A DNA stretch of 64,000 nucleotides from Amblyomma americanum (lineage: Eukaryota > Arthropoda > Arachnida > Ixodida > Ixodidae). Both the position numbers and the translations under genes were made by a program. The notes beneath the pieces were generated by a model that did no database searches, was not told the DNA's origin, and saw only the letters and a list, made by a program, of their open reading frames with translations. This document shows, one piece after another, positions 1 to 10,719 of the stretch. The first letter of the stretch is position 1. Each line of letters opens with the position of its first letter. The DNA lies in NCBI RefSeq assembly GCF_052857255.1, contig NC_135505.1:56703868-56767867 (forward strand), in the 5' to 3' direction.

Positions 1-618
1 AGGTCACGTACGGCGGTACGCCCCCAGGGCAGCTTCTTCGGTAGTGGCCGAGGAGACAGGTGATGCTGCCGAGGTGCCCACGTTCAGTGGGAAGAAAAAC
101 GCAGGAGGGGATGAGGTACTGAAGAAGCCCAATGTGACTGAAGACAGAGGATTACAGCTGTACTCCAAATCAAAAGGGAGATGTTTTTGGATGGGGCAGA
201 CAGAGCGGAGGTCATATGTTACAAATTAGACTTGTATAGAGATATTGCTAACTGGACAGCTCTGGGTGTCTCTGGGATGTATCTTGTTGTTGTTATTGTG
301 TTAATGTATCTCTGGGATTTTTCTTGTTGTTGTTGCTCCTCTTGTTGGTGTTATCTGATCACACAAGGGAGTGGGTTGTGAACACGAATATGTTTATTAA
401 GGACTCTGTACGGACGGCGGCAGTGGTGTGTTAGTGTTCTGAAAACGCAGTTTGGTGTGCTGTGTTAGTGGTGTGCGTTTGGTGTGTGCTGGACATCTTC
501 GGTGTGGTGTGTGCTGAGTCCAGAATTGCCACAGAAGATAGTCGGCTGGCTGGATGCCTTGAAGATGAGGATGACGTGAGCAGTTTTTCAGAGAAAAACT
601 CTTGAGAGAGGGGGTCCT
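1..618 (+). mobile_element. 3' internal end of an LTR retroelement, entering the window truncated
   Basis: This stretch lies directly upstream of a full LTR and ends in a purine run (about 603-614, GAGAGAGGGGG) followed by TCCT and the LTR's TGTCAC start. That is where a polypurine tract for plus-strand priming is expected. One open frame from the left edge to 229 carries no domain I recognise, so I do not assign it to integrase or envelope. The rest (230-600) is T/G-rich without a long frame. The element's coding part would lie to the left of the window. Confidence rests on the polypurine tract-LTR junction, not on coding similarity. Confidence 0.5.
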
Positions 619-1509
619 TGTCACATATATTAAGGAGCCTAAATTAAATTTTAAATGAAAAAGGTGTGATGAAAACGACGCGAATTAACCGAAGTATAAA
701 GAAGAGGAAGAAGAAGCATTCGGTGAGGTGGAGGGAGATGATTGGTGGAGAAGCATTCGGTGAGGTGGAGAGAGATGTTTGGTAGAGAAGCATTCGGTGA
801 GGTGGAGAGAGATGATTCGTGGAGAAGAGAAGAAGACGACGACAAGGCTTACGTGTACTAATGCGAAGGCTATAAAAGGGCGGGTGAGAGCGAAGCACGG
901 GGAGAAACAGCAGAGAAGCGGAGGCTCCGGCGGGTCAGGGGCACATCGGTTGGAAGAGAGCGACGCCGGCTACTGCTCCGGTGAGCTCGCGTTCTACGGC
1001 AATGCATCGTGGACTTCCTGCTTTGCCTGAGCCCGTTCCGGGGAGTAAACAGAGGACGCTACCACCTGCTACGGCCAGGGGTGTCTCCAGCGCTGTTGCC
1101 ACCCATCCGGGTGGTGCCTCCAACGCCAACAACACCGGCATCATCTCCACGGGCGCTTGGACCGGGCGCTTGTACGACGCAGCCAGCGACACCAGCCCAA
1201 GCGCGTCGAACGCCGCCAGCAACGCACGCCCAAGCACGCCGAACGCCGCCTCGACGCCGGCTACGGGATCCATACAACGCCGCAGCCACACCGAACCGAC
1301 CGTGAGCACGAACGCCGACCGCTATTAGTAGAACACCAGTAGTAGACGCTAGTAGCAGTGTGCCCGGGTCCTGTGTATTTATAGCCTTTGTGTTGTGTGT
1401 TAGTTTTGTGATGTCACGTAGGGTGTATTAAATATGCGTTTGTGTGGGTACACCCGTCGCCTAGTCCATTCTTTCGGTCCGAGTGTTCTCCAGGGAGATC
1501 CGTGACTCA
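619..1509 (+). mobile_element. LTR (3' LTR) of the element to its left, ~890 bp
   Basis: The ends are TGTCAC... and ...GTGACTCA, an imperfect terminal inverted repeat of LTR type. A TATAAAA box at 871-877 sits in a GC-rich context and an ATTAAA polyadenylation-like signal lies at 1427-1432, giving a U3-R-U5 arrangement. U3 contains three 37-bp tandem repeats (714, 751, 788; core AGCATTCGGTGAGGTGGAG). The 981-1328 part is GC-rich and open in several frames, but this is compositional, not evidence of a protein. No second LTR is present in the window to compare. Confidence 0.6.
714..824 (+). repeat. 3 x 37-bp tandem repeat inside the LTR U3
   Basis: AAGCATTCGGTGAGGTGGAG recurs at 714, 751 and 788 with a few substitutions. 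It lies about 50-160 bp upstream of the TATA box, so it could act as a reiterated upstream promoter element. That role is inference. Confidence 0.85.
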
Positions 1510-1802
1510 GCTTTTATAAAGCGTACGTGAGGTAAAAAAGTAGCGTAAAGCACGAGTACAATCAACTAGGGGAGGGAGGGGGCTGAAAAAAAGACCAGGA
1601 AGAAAAAAGAATAAAGGAGAGAGAGAATCGACGGCAATTTGAAAAGGCGATCCCCTGGTGTGGATGCAGGTGTTCCCAAGGGGCGAACAATAGTAATAAA
1701 AATTAACAAATAATAAAAATACGAAATAAAAAGGCCCAAAAATTCTATTTCCTACAGCGTCTCACTCATGCCAATTAACCTTAACAATAACCAAATCTAC
1801 AC
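1510..1802. other. No gene seen; purine- and A-rich spacer
   Basis: Between the LTR and the Penelope-like element the sequence is rich in short A and AG runs. No open frame, RNA fold or repeat was recognised. Confidence 0.5.
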
Positions 1803-3790
1803 CGTACAATGTTGTAAATCTCTCGTCGGTAACTTTGTCACACTGTCAGCGCATGGTGGTGTCGAAGTGCCTCAAATTTTGCCCCACCAGCGGTATAATT
1901 AATGAACTTCAACTTTATAAAGATCTGGATATATTCTCCTCAAACGTTAGACTTAGAGAATACTACCAGAATCGTCCCCAAATGTCTGGTCCTGGTCTAA
2001 AACTTCGATCTATTACTCTTTGAACACCACCTCCGCAGCGCTATAAGTGCCTAGATTTATACATAAAGGCGGTGCAAAATGATACCCTTTTCGAATTTCA
2101 AAAACGACGCTCTTTCCGCTGAGTCTTTCAATACTTGAACGCGATTCATTGCAGGCTCTCAGCAGCCGATCTGACTTTGTTATAAAACAAGCGGATAAAT
2201 GTGGAGCCACCGTAGTTACGGATGAAAAGAAACTACCTTGATGGGCTTCAAGTGATAAGCTATTCCTTATTTTACACGGCTCTCCCTAATGATAGGTTCA
2301 ATAATCTGAGTGTGGTAAAAAAATGAAAATTGTGTACAAGATCGCAAAACCTTGAATTCTCTTACATTCAAGCCCAGGACGTTTTTATCTTCTTCTAAAG
2401 ATTCCTAAAAAATAATCCGGGAAGACCAATTATCTCTGGAATGGCAACCGTTACTGAAAACTTCTCGAGCTGTGCCGACGGGCTCATCAGGGATATCCCT
2501 TCCTTATGTCCTTCCTATGCTAAGGACACCACCCATTTTTTGAGTGAAATTCTCGACTTAGTCATTCCAGATGATTCCCCTACTAGTGAGCCTGGGCGTC
2601 GATTCACTGTACACCATTATACCGCGTGCTAATGACATCAAAGCAGGCGTCTTTGCTTATGAGCGCTTAGAATCCAAACAACCGGTTGACGGCAGCACAT
2701 TTGCAGAGCCGTTAAAATTGATACGTGAGTTAAACAACTTTGAGGTTAATGGCCAGCACTACGTGGAAATAAGCGGAACGTCAATAGGAGAAAAAATTTG
2801 AACAAATTGCGCTAATATATTCATGGCAGTACTTGAATCGAAATTTCTCAACAGTTCCGCATAAAAACCAATATTTTACAGAAGATTCATCGATGACATA
2901 TTTATGCTCTGGACAAATGGTGAGGAAAAAATCAGTAAGTTTAATTCCGACTTCTACAGCGCTCACCCTAAGATCTCGTTTTGCTCGTCGCATTCCGCCT
3001 CAAAAATTAATTTTTTTGACATCCAGTTGACCATCGCGGAAAACAAACTTGATACAAAAGTCTTAAGAAAACCCACAGACCGACACCAGTACTTCCACTA
3101 CCAGAGCAGTCACACTCGCCACTGTAAAACCTCCATCGTTTACAGTCAGTCCCTACGTTTTCGTAGGATCTGCTCTAAAGAGTGGTGACCGAATCAAACT
3201 GCGACCAACTCCGTGTAGTCCTAACCCGGCAGAAGCACCCATTGTCAGTCATCGACGATTCCGTCAAGAAAGCTTCTAAGCAGGACCGGCACGAACTCGT
3301 AAATGGCAAAAAGCAGCCACTCCCGGACTATCAAGTTAATCTCGTTCTTTTACAATCGGCATCAATGCCAAATGTTAACACATTCCTTAAAAAACACCAC
3401 AACATCCTTCGGCAGGGCGAAAGGATGAAAGAAGTTATCCCTGATCCCCTACGTGTTGTGTATAGGCATGCAAGGAACATTCGTGATATGATAAAATCGT
3501 CGGCAATCGGCAACCGTAGCTTCAGAGGAACCACGGCATGCAATAAACCTAGGTGCAAACTCTGTCCGATGAGGAGAACAACTACAAGTGCTAAAAGCAC
3601 AGCGTCATCCTTCTCATGTGGAGATAAAAGGTAACTTCCCATGCGACCGTGCTCATGTTGTCTATCTCCTGGATTGTGCCAGCTGTAAAGCTCAGTAGGT
3701 GGGGCAAACAGTTACGCCGTTCAGAATTGGCATCACCAACCACAGATCACAATTGCGGATACAGCCAAATCTGCCACTGAAAGAAACTTT
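1803..3790 (+). pseudogene. Penelope-like element (PLE): reverse transcriptase plus GIY-YIG linker, degenerate
   Basis: Conceptual translation across several frameshifts follows the Penelope-family RT. An N-terminal stretch (1811-2023) reads VNLSS...KFCPTSG...ELQLYKDL. An NPGRPIISG block lies near 2415-2445, an SLGVDSLYTIIP block near 2585-2620, then GTSIGEK. The catalytic box RFIDDIFMLW (FIDD at 2886-2897) follows, then INFFDIQL and a KPTDRHQYFHY block. The 3182-3634 frame reads NTFLKKHHNIL...CNKPRCKLCP, the conserved linker before a GIY-YIG endonuclease. Only a scrambled remnant of the endonuclease follows (3630-3790). PLEs copy RNA into DNA, the GIY-YIG nuclease nicking the target. With frameshifts and stops this copy is dead. 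Family assignment is confident, subfamily is not. Confidence 0.85.
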
Positions 3791-3939
3791 TTTCCAAACT
3801 GCGCATTATATTGTGTTGCTTAATTAGTATTGCGTGATGTATTTTGAAACTGCTTCCCTTGATTATTCCTTTTACAATATTATTTCAGTTGTGTGAACCT
3901 TCTTTATGATTTTTCCCTTTGTGACGTACCTAAAAAAGA

Positions 3940-3998
3940 AAACTAACCTGTCCCCATTTCTGCAACAGTCTCGAAAGAGGCTAGCAGTATATTGCAAA

Positions 3999-4037
<39 letters not shown>

Positions 4038-4040
4038 AAA
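3940..4040 (+). mobile_element. LINE 3'-terminal fragment with (AAAT)n tail
   Basis: A short AGTCT...AGGCT stem-loop followed by CAGTAT and an (AAAT)n run (about 3995-4037) has the form of the 3' ends of the CR1-like LINEs at 17560-17602 and 42240-42293. It is a severely 5'-truncated copy or a leftover tail. Confidence 0.55.
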
Positions 4041-5257
4041 CATCAACAACCTTAGACACGCATGAAATAACTTTGCAGCTATTGTACTCCAATCGCGGTT
4101 CAAAACACATTACTACCGCGAGAGCTGTGAATCTTATCTGAATCACAAATTTAACGCCGTCTCGAGCGGCATCAACGAAACTGTAGGCCGGGTTTCATGC
4201 TGACACACTTAATAGATGTGACAAATAATTATCTCAGACATGTTGGGAGTTGATACTGATAGAACAGGCGGCCTGATGCATAGCAAGCATAGCTACCGAC
4301 GTGTTTTCTTTCTTCTTTCTATATCAATCGCATTGTCGCGCATTCACCGATATTTTCCCCCTTTTATACTTATTCTAATATTGTATTGTCACGCATTGTA
4401 TTATAGTGCTACCAATTTTGCTGTTGCTTTAATTCGTTCCTTTATTCGCCCCCTTTTTATTGTCATTTTGCTCTCATGTCCGTCTTCTGTTCATACAATG
4501 ATGAACTGCCATGCTTTTCTGCGCGCGGTCACGGCAGTGACCATTACATTTGCATTTAACCTTGATAGTGTTGCAGTTTCTTTTGTCTTGCTGTAGATTG
4601 TAATTGTGAATCATTTAAGTTTGTTTCTAGTGTCGGATTTATTGTTAGTCTTGTCTTTTTTCTGCACGTGTGTGTGTGTGTGCGTGTGCGGATTGCTCGT
4701 ATGAGGATTGATTGGAAGCTAGTTATTTCTCCTGATGTCCTATTTTGTATTCTGTCCTGTTGCCAACACCCTTCTCTGAGGAGCATATTGCTATGTCTTG
4801 TACAATGGAACTTTTGTTCTTTTTCTTTTTTTCACTAATTTTTCTTTTCTTATCTTTCTTGTTATTCTTTTTTGAGGTCTGGTTGGCATTCCTCTTTACT
4901 TACCCCCCCCCCCCCACGCCCCCTAACAGTTTATCTTGAATATTGCCTCCTAGTTGCACAGGGGTCAAGGGCTTCATACTTGTCATCAAAATGCGGTGAC
5001 AAGGGAAACCTCGAGAGCCTTTCTATTGCAGGCCTGAGGTGGTGGGGAAGAGAATTTTCCGGCCTGTTTTATTTTTATTTTCTTGTTTTTTTTTATCACT
5101 CGCCCCTTGGGGACACCTGTATCCGCGTTAGGTTGTCGCTTTTTTAACTGCGATGGATTCTCTCTTGCATTTTTTTATTGTTTCTTCCTTGTCTTTTTCT
5201 CCCCCACCCTAATTGTTTGATCTCGTGCCTTATAAGCTACTTTTGCACCTCGCGCAC

Positions 5258-5259
<2 letters not shown>
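4041..5259. other. Unrecognised T-rich region
   Basis: The plus strand is strongly T-rich, with homopolymer and CT/GT runs such as (TG)n near 4670-4685 and a C-run at 4904-4915. It contains no convincing coding frame. It could be the untranslated part of an unidentified element, but I cannot support one. Confidence 0.3.

Positions 5260-5337
<78 letters not shown>
5260..5337. repeat. (TA)n microsatellite
   Basis: An uninterrupted AT dinucleotide tract of about 78 bp. It opens reading frames in both directions (alternating Ile-Tyr) that are artefacts. Confidence 0.98.
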
Positions 5338-5341
<4 letters not shown>

Positions 5342-5559
5342 CTTAGAGATGGAGATGACTTTTCAATTTGTATCTCTCAGCGAAAACTCTTATCTTATTT
5401 ATTGAATTCATCGGTGACGTGGCCCTTACCATCGCACAGCCAATATGATGCATTGAATTTGGCAGATGAGTATTGTGGTCTGCACAAATAAATTGTCAAC
5501 ATCTAAACTTGAACAGGCGCCTTTAAAATTCTGGACTGATTTGGCATTAGCATTTAAAC

Positions 5560-6136
5560 ACAAAAAAAAAGATTAAAAACATTCCCCTATGGCCCTTGGT
5601 TTCGGTGACTGTTTGCTTCCTTAATATGTTTATCAAATGAGCCCCTCATTTCCTTTACCTTGTCTGCTAGTAGCTTAACGGGGGTCTCGGTTCTGGCAGT
5701 CTTGTTGCCATAGGTAGCATAAGAGGGCTCTCGCACAGTTTCCGTCCTCGCCGTTAGATGACGTTCTACGTCACACTAGCGGTATTACAGGGCGTGCTAC
5801 GTCCACCGCTATGGTCGAGGGCGGCGCTGGTGAACACTCTCAAGGTTCGCTTACACGCAGTAAACATAAATACCCACGAAAAGAGCAGATTGGACAGCCG
5901 TCGCCGTAGCTCAGTTGGTAAGAGCACCGGACGTGATATTCGGAGGTCGTGGATTCGGATCCCACCGGCGGCATGGATGTTTTTTCTGCTGCTTTATAAG
6001 TGATTTTCTTTAAACCGATTGATTGGCACTACAAAAAAAAGATTAAAAACATTCCCCTATGCCCCTTGGTTTCGGTGACTGTTTGCTTCCTTAATATGTT
6101 TATCAAATGAGCCCCTCATTTCTTTTACCTTGTCTG

Positions 6137-6138
<2 letters not shown>
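5560..6138 (+). repeat. 470-bp tandem repeat (about 1.2 units) with a tRNA-like module
   Basis: A block of about 105 bp (GATTAAAAACATTCCCCTAT... to ...CCTTGTCTGCTA) at 5571-5669 recurs at 6041-6139 with very few differences, a period of exactly 470 bp. The second unit is cut off by an AT microsatellite right after CTGCTA. The sequence between the two blocks includes a tRNA-like cloverleaf (5900-5973). The arrangement suggests a fragment of a longer satellite array or a tandemly duplicated SINE-bearing unit. Confidence 0.8.
5900..5973 (+). other. tRNA-like cloverleaf (SINE head), probably not a functional tRNA
   Basis: A full cloverleaf can be drawn. The 7-bp acceptor stem is GTCGCCG/CGGCGGC (one T-G pair). 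The D stem is GCTC/GAGC with box A TAGCTCAGTTGG. The anticodon stem is CCGGA/TTCGG with loop CGTGATA. A 5-nt variable loop precedes a T stem GTGGA/CCCAC with one A-C mismatch. The loop has G instead of the invariant U33 and box B is altered (GATTCGGATCC), so this is more likely a tRNA-derived SINE promoter than a tRNA gene. A tail of about 60 nt and an A-run follow. Confidence 0.65.

Positions 6139-6226
<88 letters not shown>
6139..6226. repeat. (TA)n microsatellite
   Basis: An uninterrupted AT tract of about 88 bp directly replaces the continuation of the second 470-bp unit. Confidence 0.98.
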
Positions 6227-6227
<1 letters not shown>

Positions 6228-7074
6228 TGGCCGCATTTTTTGGCCTCTTTTCTAACCTCTCCCTCCACTTAAGAAATCATGTACCTCCAGGGAGGACAGT
6301 AATCTTAAGCCTCTCCAGCTTACACTTAGAGTATAATTGGCCTTCAATGATTTGTTCCACCCCTGAGTGCATTTTCCAACCCCATCACACGAACTTGCGC
6401 GAATTCCTTCCCATTTCAGTACGTAAGCAACTTGAGGAGCGAACAGTATCACAGACCTTTGATATGCAACAGGATGTTGCAATTCTAGCAAAGCAAGCTG
6501 AATCAGAGGAAGCAATCAATATATCTAATTGAAAAAAACAAAACTCTCGTGAAATTCACCTCTTACCACAAAATTAGTCTTAGACAATTGATATCTAGAA
6601 TTTGCAAAATTGTAAAAATCAATCCTACAATTAACTTAGGGCTAGGAAATCTCCTGGATGGTAGAAAAGCGTCTTTTTATAAAGTTCACATGATGCAGGT
6701 AACGCTCAAGAAGCTTTTTTCAAATATTGTCTGGCAGCTCCTCCTTGTACGGAAAAGTTTGGGCAGCCGCTCTGTGTCGTGCCAATGGCTCTCGGGTTAT
6801 ATAAGCGCAGTTTTCGAAAAAAAAATACTGAATAAAGCAGCTAAACATAGAATAGACCTTGCAGCTCTACTTCAGAACAGCTTTTTCGCTGAAAGGCCCT
6901 GTCCTTGCTAGGGACCATGTAGAAAATCATCCGCGAACCTCCCTACGACGTCATCGAAAAACTGTCAGGAACACGATGCATATTCTAGGTGGCGTGCAAA
7001 ATTCCAGCAAGTATATTCAAGAATCCCGAGGAATGCGGTCGACGTGCGTACCTTGTACCTACCAAAGGAAGTGG
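6227..7074. other. Unrecognised region
   Basis: Two short plus-strand frames (to 6532, and 6549-6911) have mixed composition but no motif, signal peptide or family resemblance I can name. Too weak to call a gene. Confidence 0.25.
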
Positions 7075-7340
7075 TGATTATGATTGTGGCAGATTTTTAT
7101 AGCGCAAGCGCGTCTGTGACCAAAGAATGTCACGGCACAAGGTACTTTTTCTACTCTAGGTGGGGTCGAAGACCCCTTTCCCAAGTATTTTTTTGCTAAA
7201 GAAGCTTAGCATCAGACCGAGGGGAAGCTTGTACCTAACGTATCACCGGTGGGTACCCGGCGGCGCTGAGGATTAAACTCCGCATATCCCGCATTCGGTG
7301 CGGATGCTGAAAAGATTTGGCCACCGCTGCGGTCCGTAGG
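7075..7340 (-). mobile_element. tRNA-derived SINE, minus strand
   Basis: Read on the minus strand the element begins near 7340 with GACCGCAGCGGTGGCC. It continues through a degenerate tRNA-like section (box-B-like TTTAATCCTCAGCG region) and a body containing GGGTACCCACCGGTGATACG and GGGGTCTTCGACCCC (a hairpin). It ends near 7075. The layout matches a tick-type tRNA-derived SINE as I recall it, and no frame is coding. A comparison with other copies would fix the ends. Confidence 0.5.
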
Positions 7341-7609
7341 AAGTGGTAGAATCAATCATGAAGCGAATGTTGCTTGAAGAAAAAAGTTCAGAAATTTCTG
7401 TGCATACTAAGCTCTTACCGTCACTTCTACAGGGGGAGGTTTGTCGAAATTACGCGCGAGAATTCTCTGGCAAAAGTAAATAGCAAAGAAATTAAGATAC
7501 AAGGAGCTGCTGGAATGTAGAATTTACTTGTAGATGTCAGCAATTCTTATCTGTTTCTAAGTTCCTCGAATGTTTTGCAAAATTTTCTTACGGTGTCATC
7601 CTAGACAGT

Positions 7610-8899
7610 TGAGGTTCTTTTTTTTATTTCTCGCTTGCTGTAGAGTAGCGAGGTCAGGCCTTCTCGTGGCCTTTACGGCCCGGTTTTCTGATTGTCATTA
7701 GCGCGAAGGATGATGACGATGATTTTAGTCGGGAAAACAAAGAAACTTTATACATAAGAGATTAGCATGTACGAAACATTATAGACAGATTAGAACAAAG
7801 GGAGAGCAACAACAGAGTGGAGCCGCCAGAACTCTTCCGGTCAAGAGCTCCTGGCGAGAACCCCTAGATTCCAGCCAACAACTCCTCTTCTCAGCTCACT
7901 TCTCATTGGGCCGGCTCCCTCGTGACGTAGCAGTCGCCTGGGGCCGTTTATTTAGGCGTCCCCACAGTGCTTCCAGCGAGACCCACATGACTGAGATAAA
8001 GCACAAAAGAAGAAAAGCGCAACACATCAGAACACAACGATCCAGAAAGGAAAGCAGTAGCGCCGAAAAACACACAGACACAGTAGCAGATCGACGTAGG
8101 ACGAGCGCTCGTCCTACATAGTTCTTCTACTGTTTATGTGTGTTTTTCGGCGCTACTGTTTTCCTCTCTGGATCGAAATGAACCATCTAGCCCAAATAGA
8201 AGTTCTTTTAAACATCAGAACACAGTATCTTCCCCTCAGGAAGCCGGACTGCGCTGACTAATTGAGGAGGCAGGAACACACACACACGCACACGCATAAG
8301 AAATGAACCGTCATTTGCCCTGTTTTCCTCGAAACGGCGTCAGCCAGTAGAAACAATACATTGCCAACAGAAGAATCGTCTCGGCGCCACCGTTGACTGC
8401 AAGTTCGGGCAATGAGCGTAGCTGAGGCGTATATCTTTGCGCGCCTGTGGAACTATGGCGTGTTGCTGCCGAAGCCGCCCGTTGACTTAAAGAAAAATAA
8501 ATCTAAAGGCCAGCGTTCAGAGAGCGCGCCACTGACACTGACCAGGCAAAATCCTTGTTCCCGGCTTCCCGCGCGTCGCCCAGAAGCGGCGCCGTTTCCC
8601 CCCACGGTGAATACGCCGAGTCGGCACACACCCGCGCAAACAAAAGAAAAGGGAGCGTATCCCCGGAAAGCGCTGCCGGCGAAAGGGCCATTTAGGGTTT
8701 CCCGAGGCAGGGATCCTCCAACGGGACCGAGACGAGACATGTCGGCGTGCTATAACTCACGCAACCTGTGCCCGGCCAGCTCTTCAGCGCGGGCACTTGT
8801 CGGCGCGACCGTGTCGACCGTGTCAACAAACAGCTCGCAGGCCGGCCGGAACACATATTTCGGCCTGCTGCGTAGAAGTCTTCGCTCAGTGGCTCTACA
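7610..8899 (-). mobile_element. 3' LTR of the Gmr1-like element
   Basis: It is homologous throughout to 14013-15085 (for example the shared AGCGAGACCCAC region, GCGTCGCCCAGAAGCGGCGCC and TATTTCGGCCTGCTGCGT). On the minus strand it begins TGTAGAGCCACTGAG and ends ...CTCA. It is longer than its partner mainly because of a 175-bp palindromic insertion (8037-8211). Minus-strand TATA-like sequences (CTAAATA near 7950, ATATAC near 8430) are promoter candidates. The long frames in the LTR overlap one another on both strands and are compositional. Confidence 0.85.
8037..8211. mobile_element. 175-bp foldback insertion in the 3' LTR with 13-bp target duplication
   Basis: The sister LTR has an uninterrupted ACATCAGAACACA (14427-14439 region). 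Here the same 13 bases occur twice, at 8024-8036 and 8212-8224, flanking 175 bp of extra sequence. Most of the insert (8038-8175) is one inverted repeat with arms of about 69 bp centred on GAGCGCTC. The arms carry CGATCCAGA and GTAGCGCCGAAAAACACAC. A non-palindromic stub of about 35 bp ends in TTCTTTTAA. Long target duplications are typical of LINE-driven retroposition. No frame is coding. Confidence 0.85.
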
Positions 8900-9189
8900 A
8901 CTTCTCCCTCAAGAGGGTATCTGGGTTATTAGCACAGACTAGCCGTAAATAACACAAATGAGACACTTCGTTCATAAAAAAACACGCACATGCATACTCA
9001 CAAATACACTGGAGTGCGGGCGCTTTTCACACTTTCCCTGCACCTTATCGCCCGTTTCAGTCCCCCAGTCTGAGTAGGAGTTGGGTAGAGTTTTCACTGC
9101 ACCCGCGCGCACACACAACACAAAAGAAGCACATGCACACTGGCTTGCGGGACCATTAAAGTTCGCCGGAGAGCTGAAGCTCGATCCGC

Positions 9190-9330
9190 TCGCTCATATA
9201 TATTACATTGGGGAGGCGAGACAACGCGTCTGCCTTCGCATTGTTGGCCTCTTTTCGCTCGCTTATATATGTTACATTGGGGAGGCGAGACAACGCATCC
9301 GCATTCGCATTGTTGGCCTCTTTCCGGTGG
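9190..9330 (-). repeat. 69-bp in-frame tandem duplication at the RNase H terminus
   Basis: The block with TTACATTGGGGAGGCGAGACAACGC occurs twice, 69 bp apart (GGGGAGG at 9210 and 9279). On the minus strand the copies read NNANADALSRLPNV and NNAKADALSRLPNV, the usual end of a gypsy RNase H. The period of 23 codons keeps the frame. Confidence 0.85.
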
Positions 9331-10703
9331 GCCCCTTTCCGCTACGTTGTAGCGCTGCAGAGCGAGAGCCCACCTCGTCAGCTCTGCCCCATGCGGCGTG
9401 CACGCGGTAAAATAAGACAGACATTTATGGTCGGAGACGACATTGATTTCCGCCCTAAATACCCAGTAGTCAAATTTTTTTCACCGCCCAGATAACGGCG
9501 AAAGCTTCGCGCTCGATTGTCGACAACCTGGACTGTGTCGGAGTAAAGCGGTGGCTGGCGAAAGCAATCGGCCTCTCCCGACCACCATCCTCCATTTGTG
9601 CCAGACAGGCACCAGCTGCGATCTCAGATGCATCTGTGAACAGCCAATAAGGCTTGTTAAAATCCGGAGTGCTCAGCATAGTCGCCCGACAGAGTGACGT
9701 TTTCATTTGTTCTTCGTCTGAACGCTTCGTCTCACCAAGGGTTTGTGTTTGGTACTCCACGCTTCGTGAGAGTTGTCAGCGATGAGGCGACTTCCGAGTA
9801 ACGTTTCACATACTCACGGGAGTATCCGCAAAGCCCAAGAAAGCTACGGAGCTCCTTTCTTGTCGTTGGTGCGGGTATGTCCCATATAGCAGCGATTTTG
9901 TCGAGGTCTGGTCCGTGCGTGCGTCCTTCCACCACGTGTGTCAAATACCTTATGCGCGTCTGGCCAATCTGACACTTTCCCCTACTTACTTTCAGCTTAG
10001 CCTCACGTAAAAGACTCATGACTGACTCCAGATGCTCGAGATTCTTTGTACACGACTGCGAAAAGATTGCAATATCGTTAAGGTACGCCATGTCATCCAA
10101 TTGGTGTTTGGACAGAAGTTGCTTTGATCAGTCTCTGGAACGTTGGTGCAGCGTTTTTTAGTCCGAAAGGCATGATGCGCCAGGCGTACTGGCCGTCATG
10201 TGCTACGAAGGCCGTTAAGTGCTGGCTCTCTAGTTCTACCGGGACCTGCCAATAGCCGCTTCGTAAATCTACCACACTAATAAATTTTGACTGGCCTACT
10301 TTCATGATGAGTTCCTTTACATTCATAATAGGAAAAGCGTCTGTTTTCGTCCCAGCGTTGAGGGCTCTGTAATCAACACATAGGCGGACCGAGCCCTCCT
10401 TTTTTCCCACGCATACCACCGGATGCGCGTAGTCGCTTTCGACTGGGTATATCAGCCCTAGCTCTAATAGCTCCTCCACTTGGCTGCTGACTTCTTTTTT
10501 GAGAAGTTCGGGCACCCGATTCGGTAAGGCTCGTTTGGATCTGTAGCCGTCCTCGAGCACGATCCGATGGGTTCCCACATAGGCGATCCCGGGGATTTCT
10601 CTAAACACCTCTGGGTACCTCGCGAAGACCTCCGCTTTTTCTGAACGTTGGTTTTCTTTGAGGTGGGCCAATTGTGTTGGGTCAAACAGAGTTTATCCTT
10701 CAA
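9190..10703 (-). pseudogene. pol: Reverse transcriptase-RNase H of the Gmr1-like element
   Basis: On the minus strand the RT runs from the linker (THRIVLEDG, around 10570) through VPELLKKEV, VRLCVDYRALN, SVVDLRSGYWQVPV and RIMPFGLKNAAPTFQRL. After a frame change it reads MDDMAYLNDIAIFSQ (near 10090). The polymerase box is YLND instead of YLDD, so one catalytic aspartate is lost. RNase H follows: WLFTDASEIAAGACLAQ, STIEREAFAVIWAV, then past a frameshift in an A7 run (plus-strand T7 at ~9474-9480) SDHKCL and LTRWALALQRYN. It ends in a doubled NADALSRLP-type terminus (9186-9330). No integrase follows. This is the C-terminal end of the polyprotein. Confidence 0.9.
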
Positions 10704-10719
10704 ATTCCGCTTCCGCGCT

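Noticed and set aside
44..229. Envelope or integrase C-terminus of the left-edge LTR element
   Set aside because: No diagnostic motif; the call would rest on position alone.
935..1342. Proline/alanine-rich protein in the LTR
   Set aside because: Several overlapping frames on both strands are open because of GC-rich composition. The region lies between TATA box and poly(A) signal of an LTR.
5178..5405. Ile-Tyr repeat peptide (also at 6107-6240 and 50046-50211)
   Set aside because: Translation of AT dinucleotide microsatellites.
5900..5973. Functional tRNA gene
   Set aside because: The cloverleaf folds, but U33 is missing, box B is altered and the module sits in a SINE/tandem-repeat context.
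8412..8942. Protein frames on both strands of the Gmr1-like LTRs (also 14522-15104)
   Set aside because: Frames overlap on opposite strands, are not conserved between the two LTRs and coincide with GC-rich LTR sequence.
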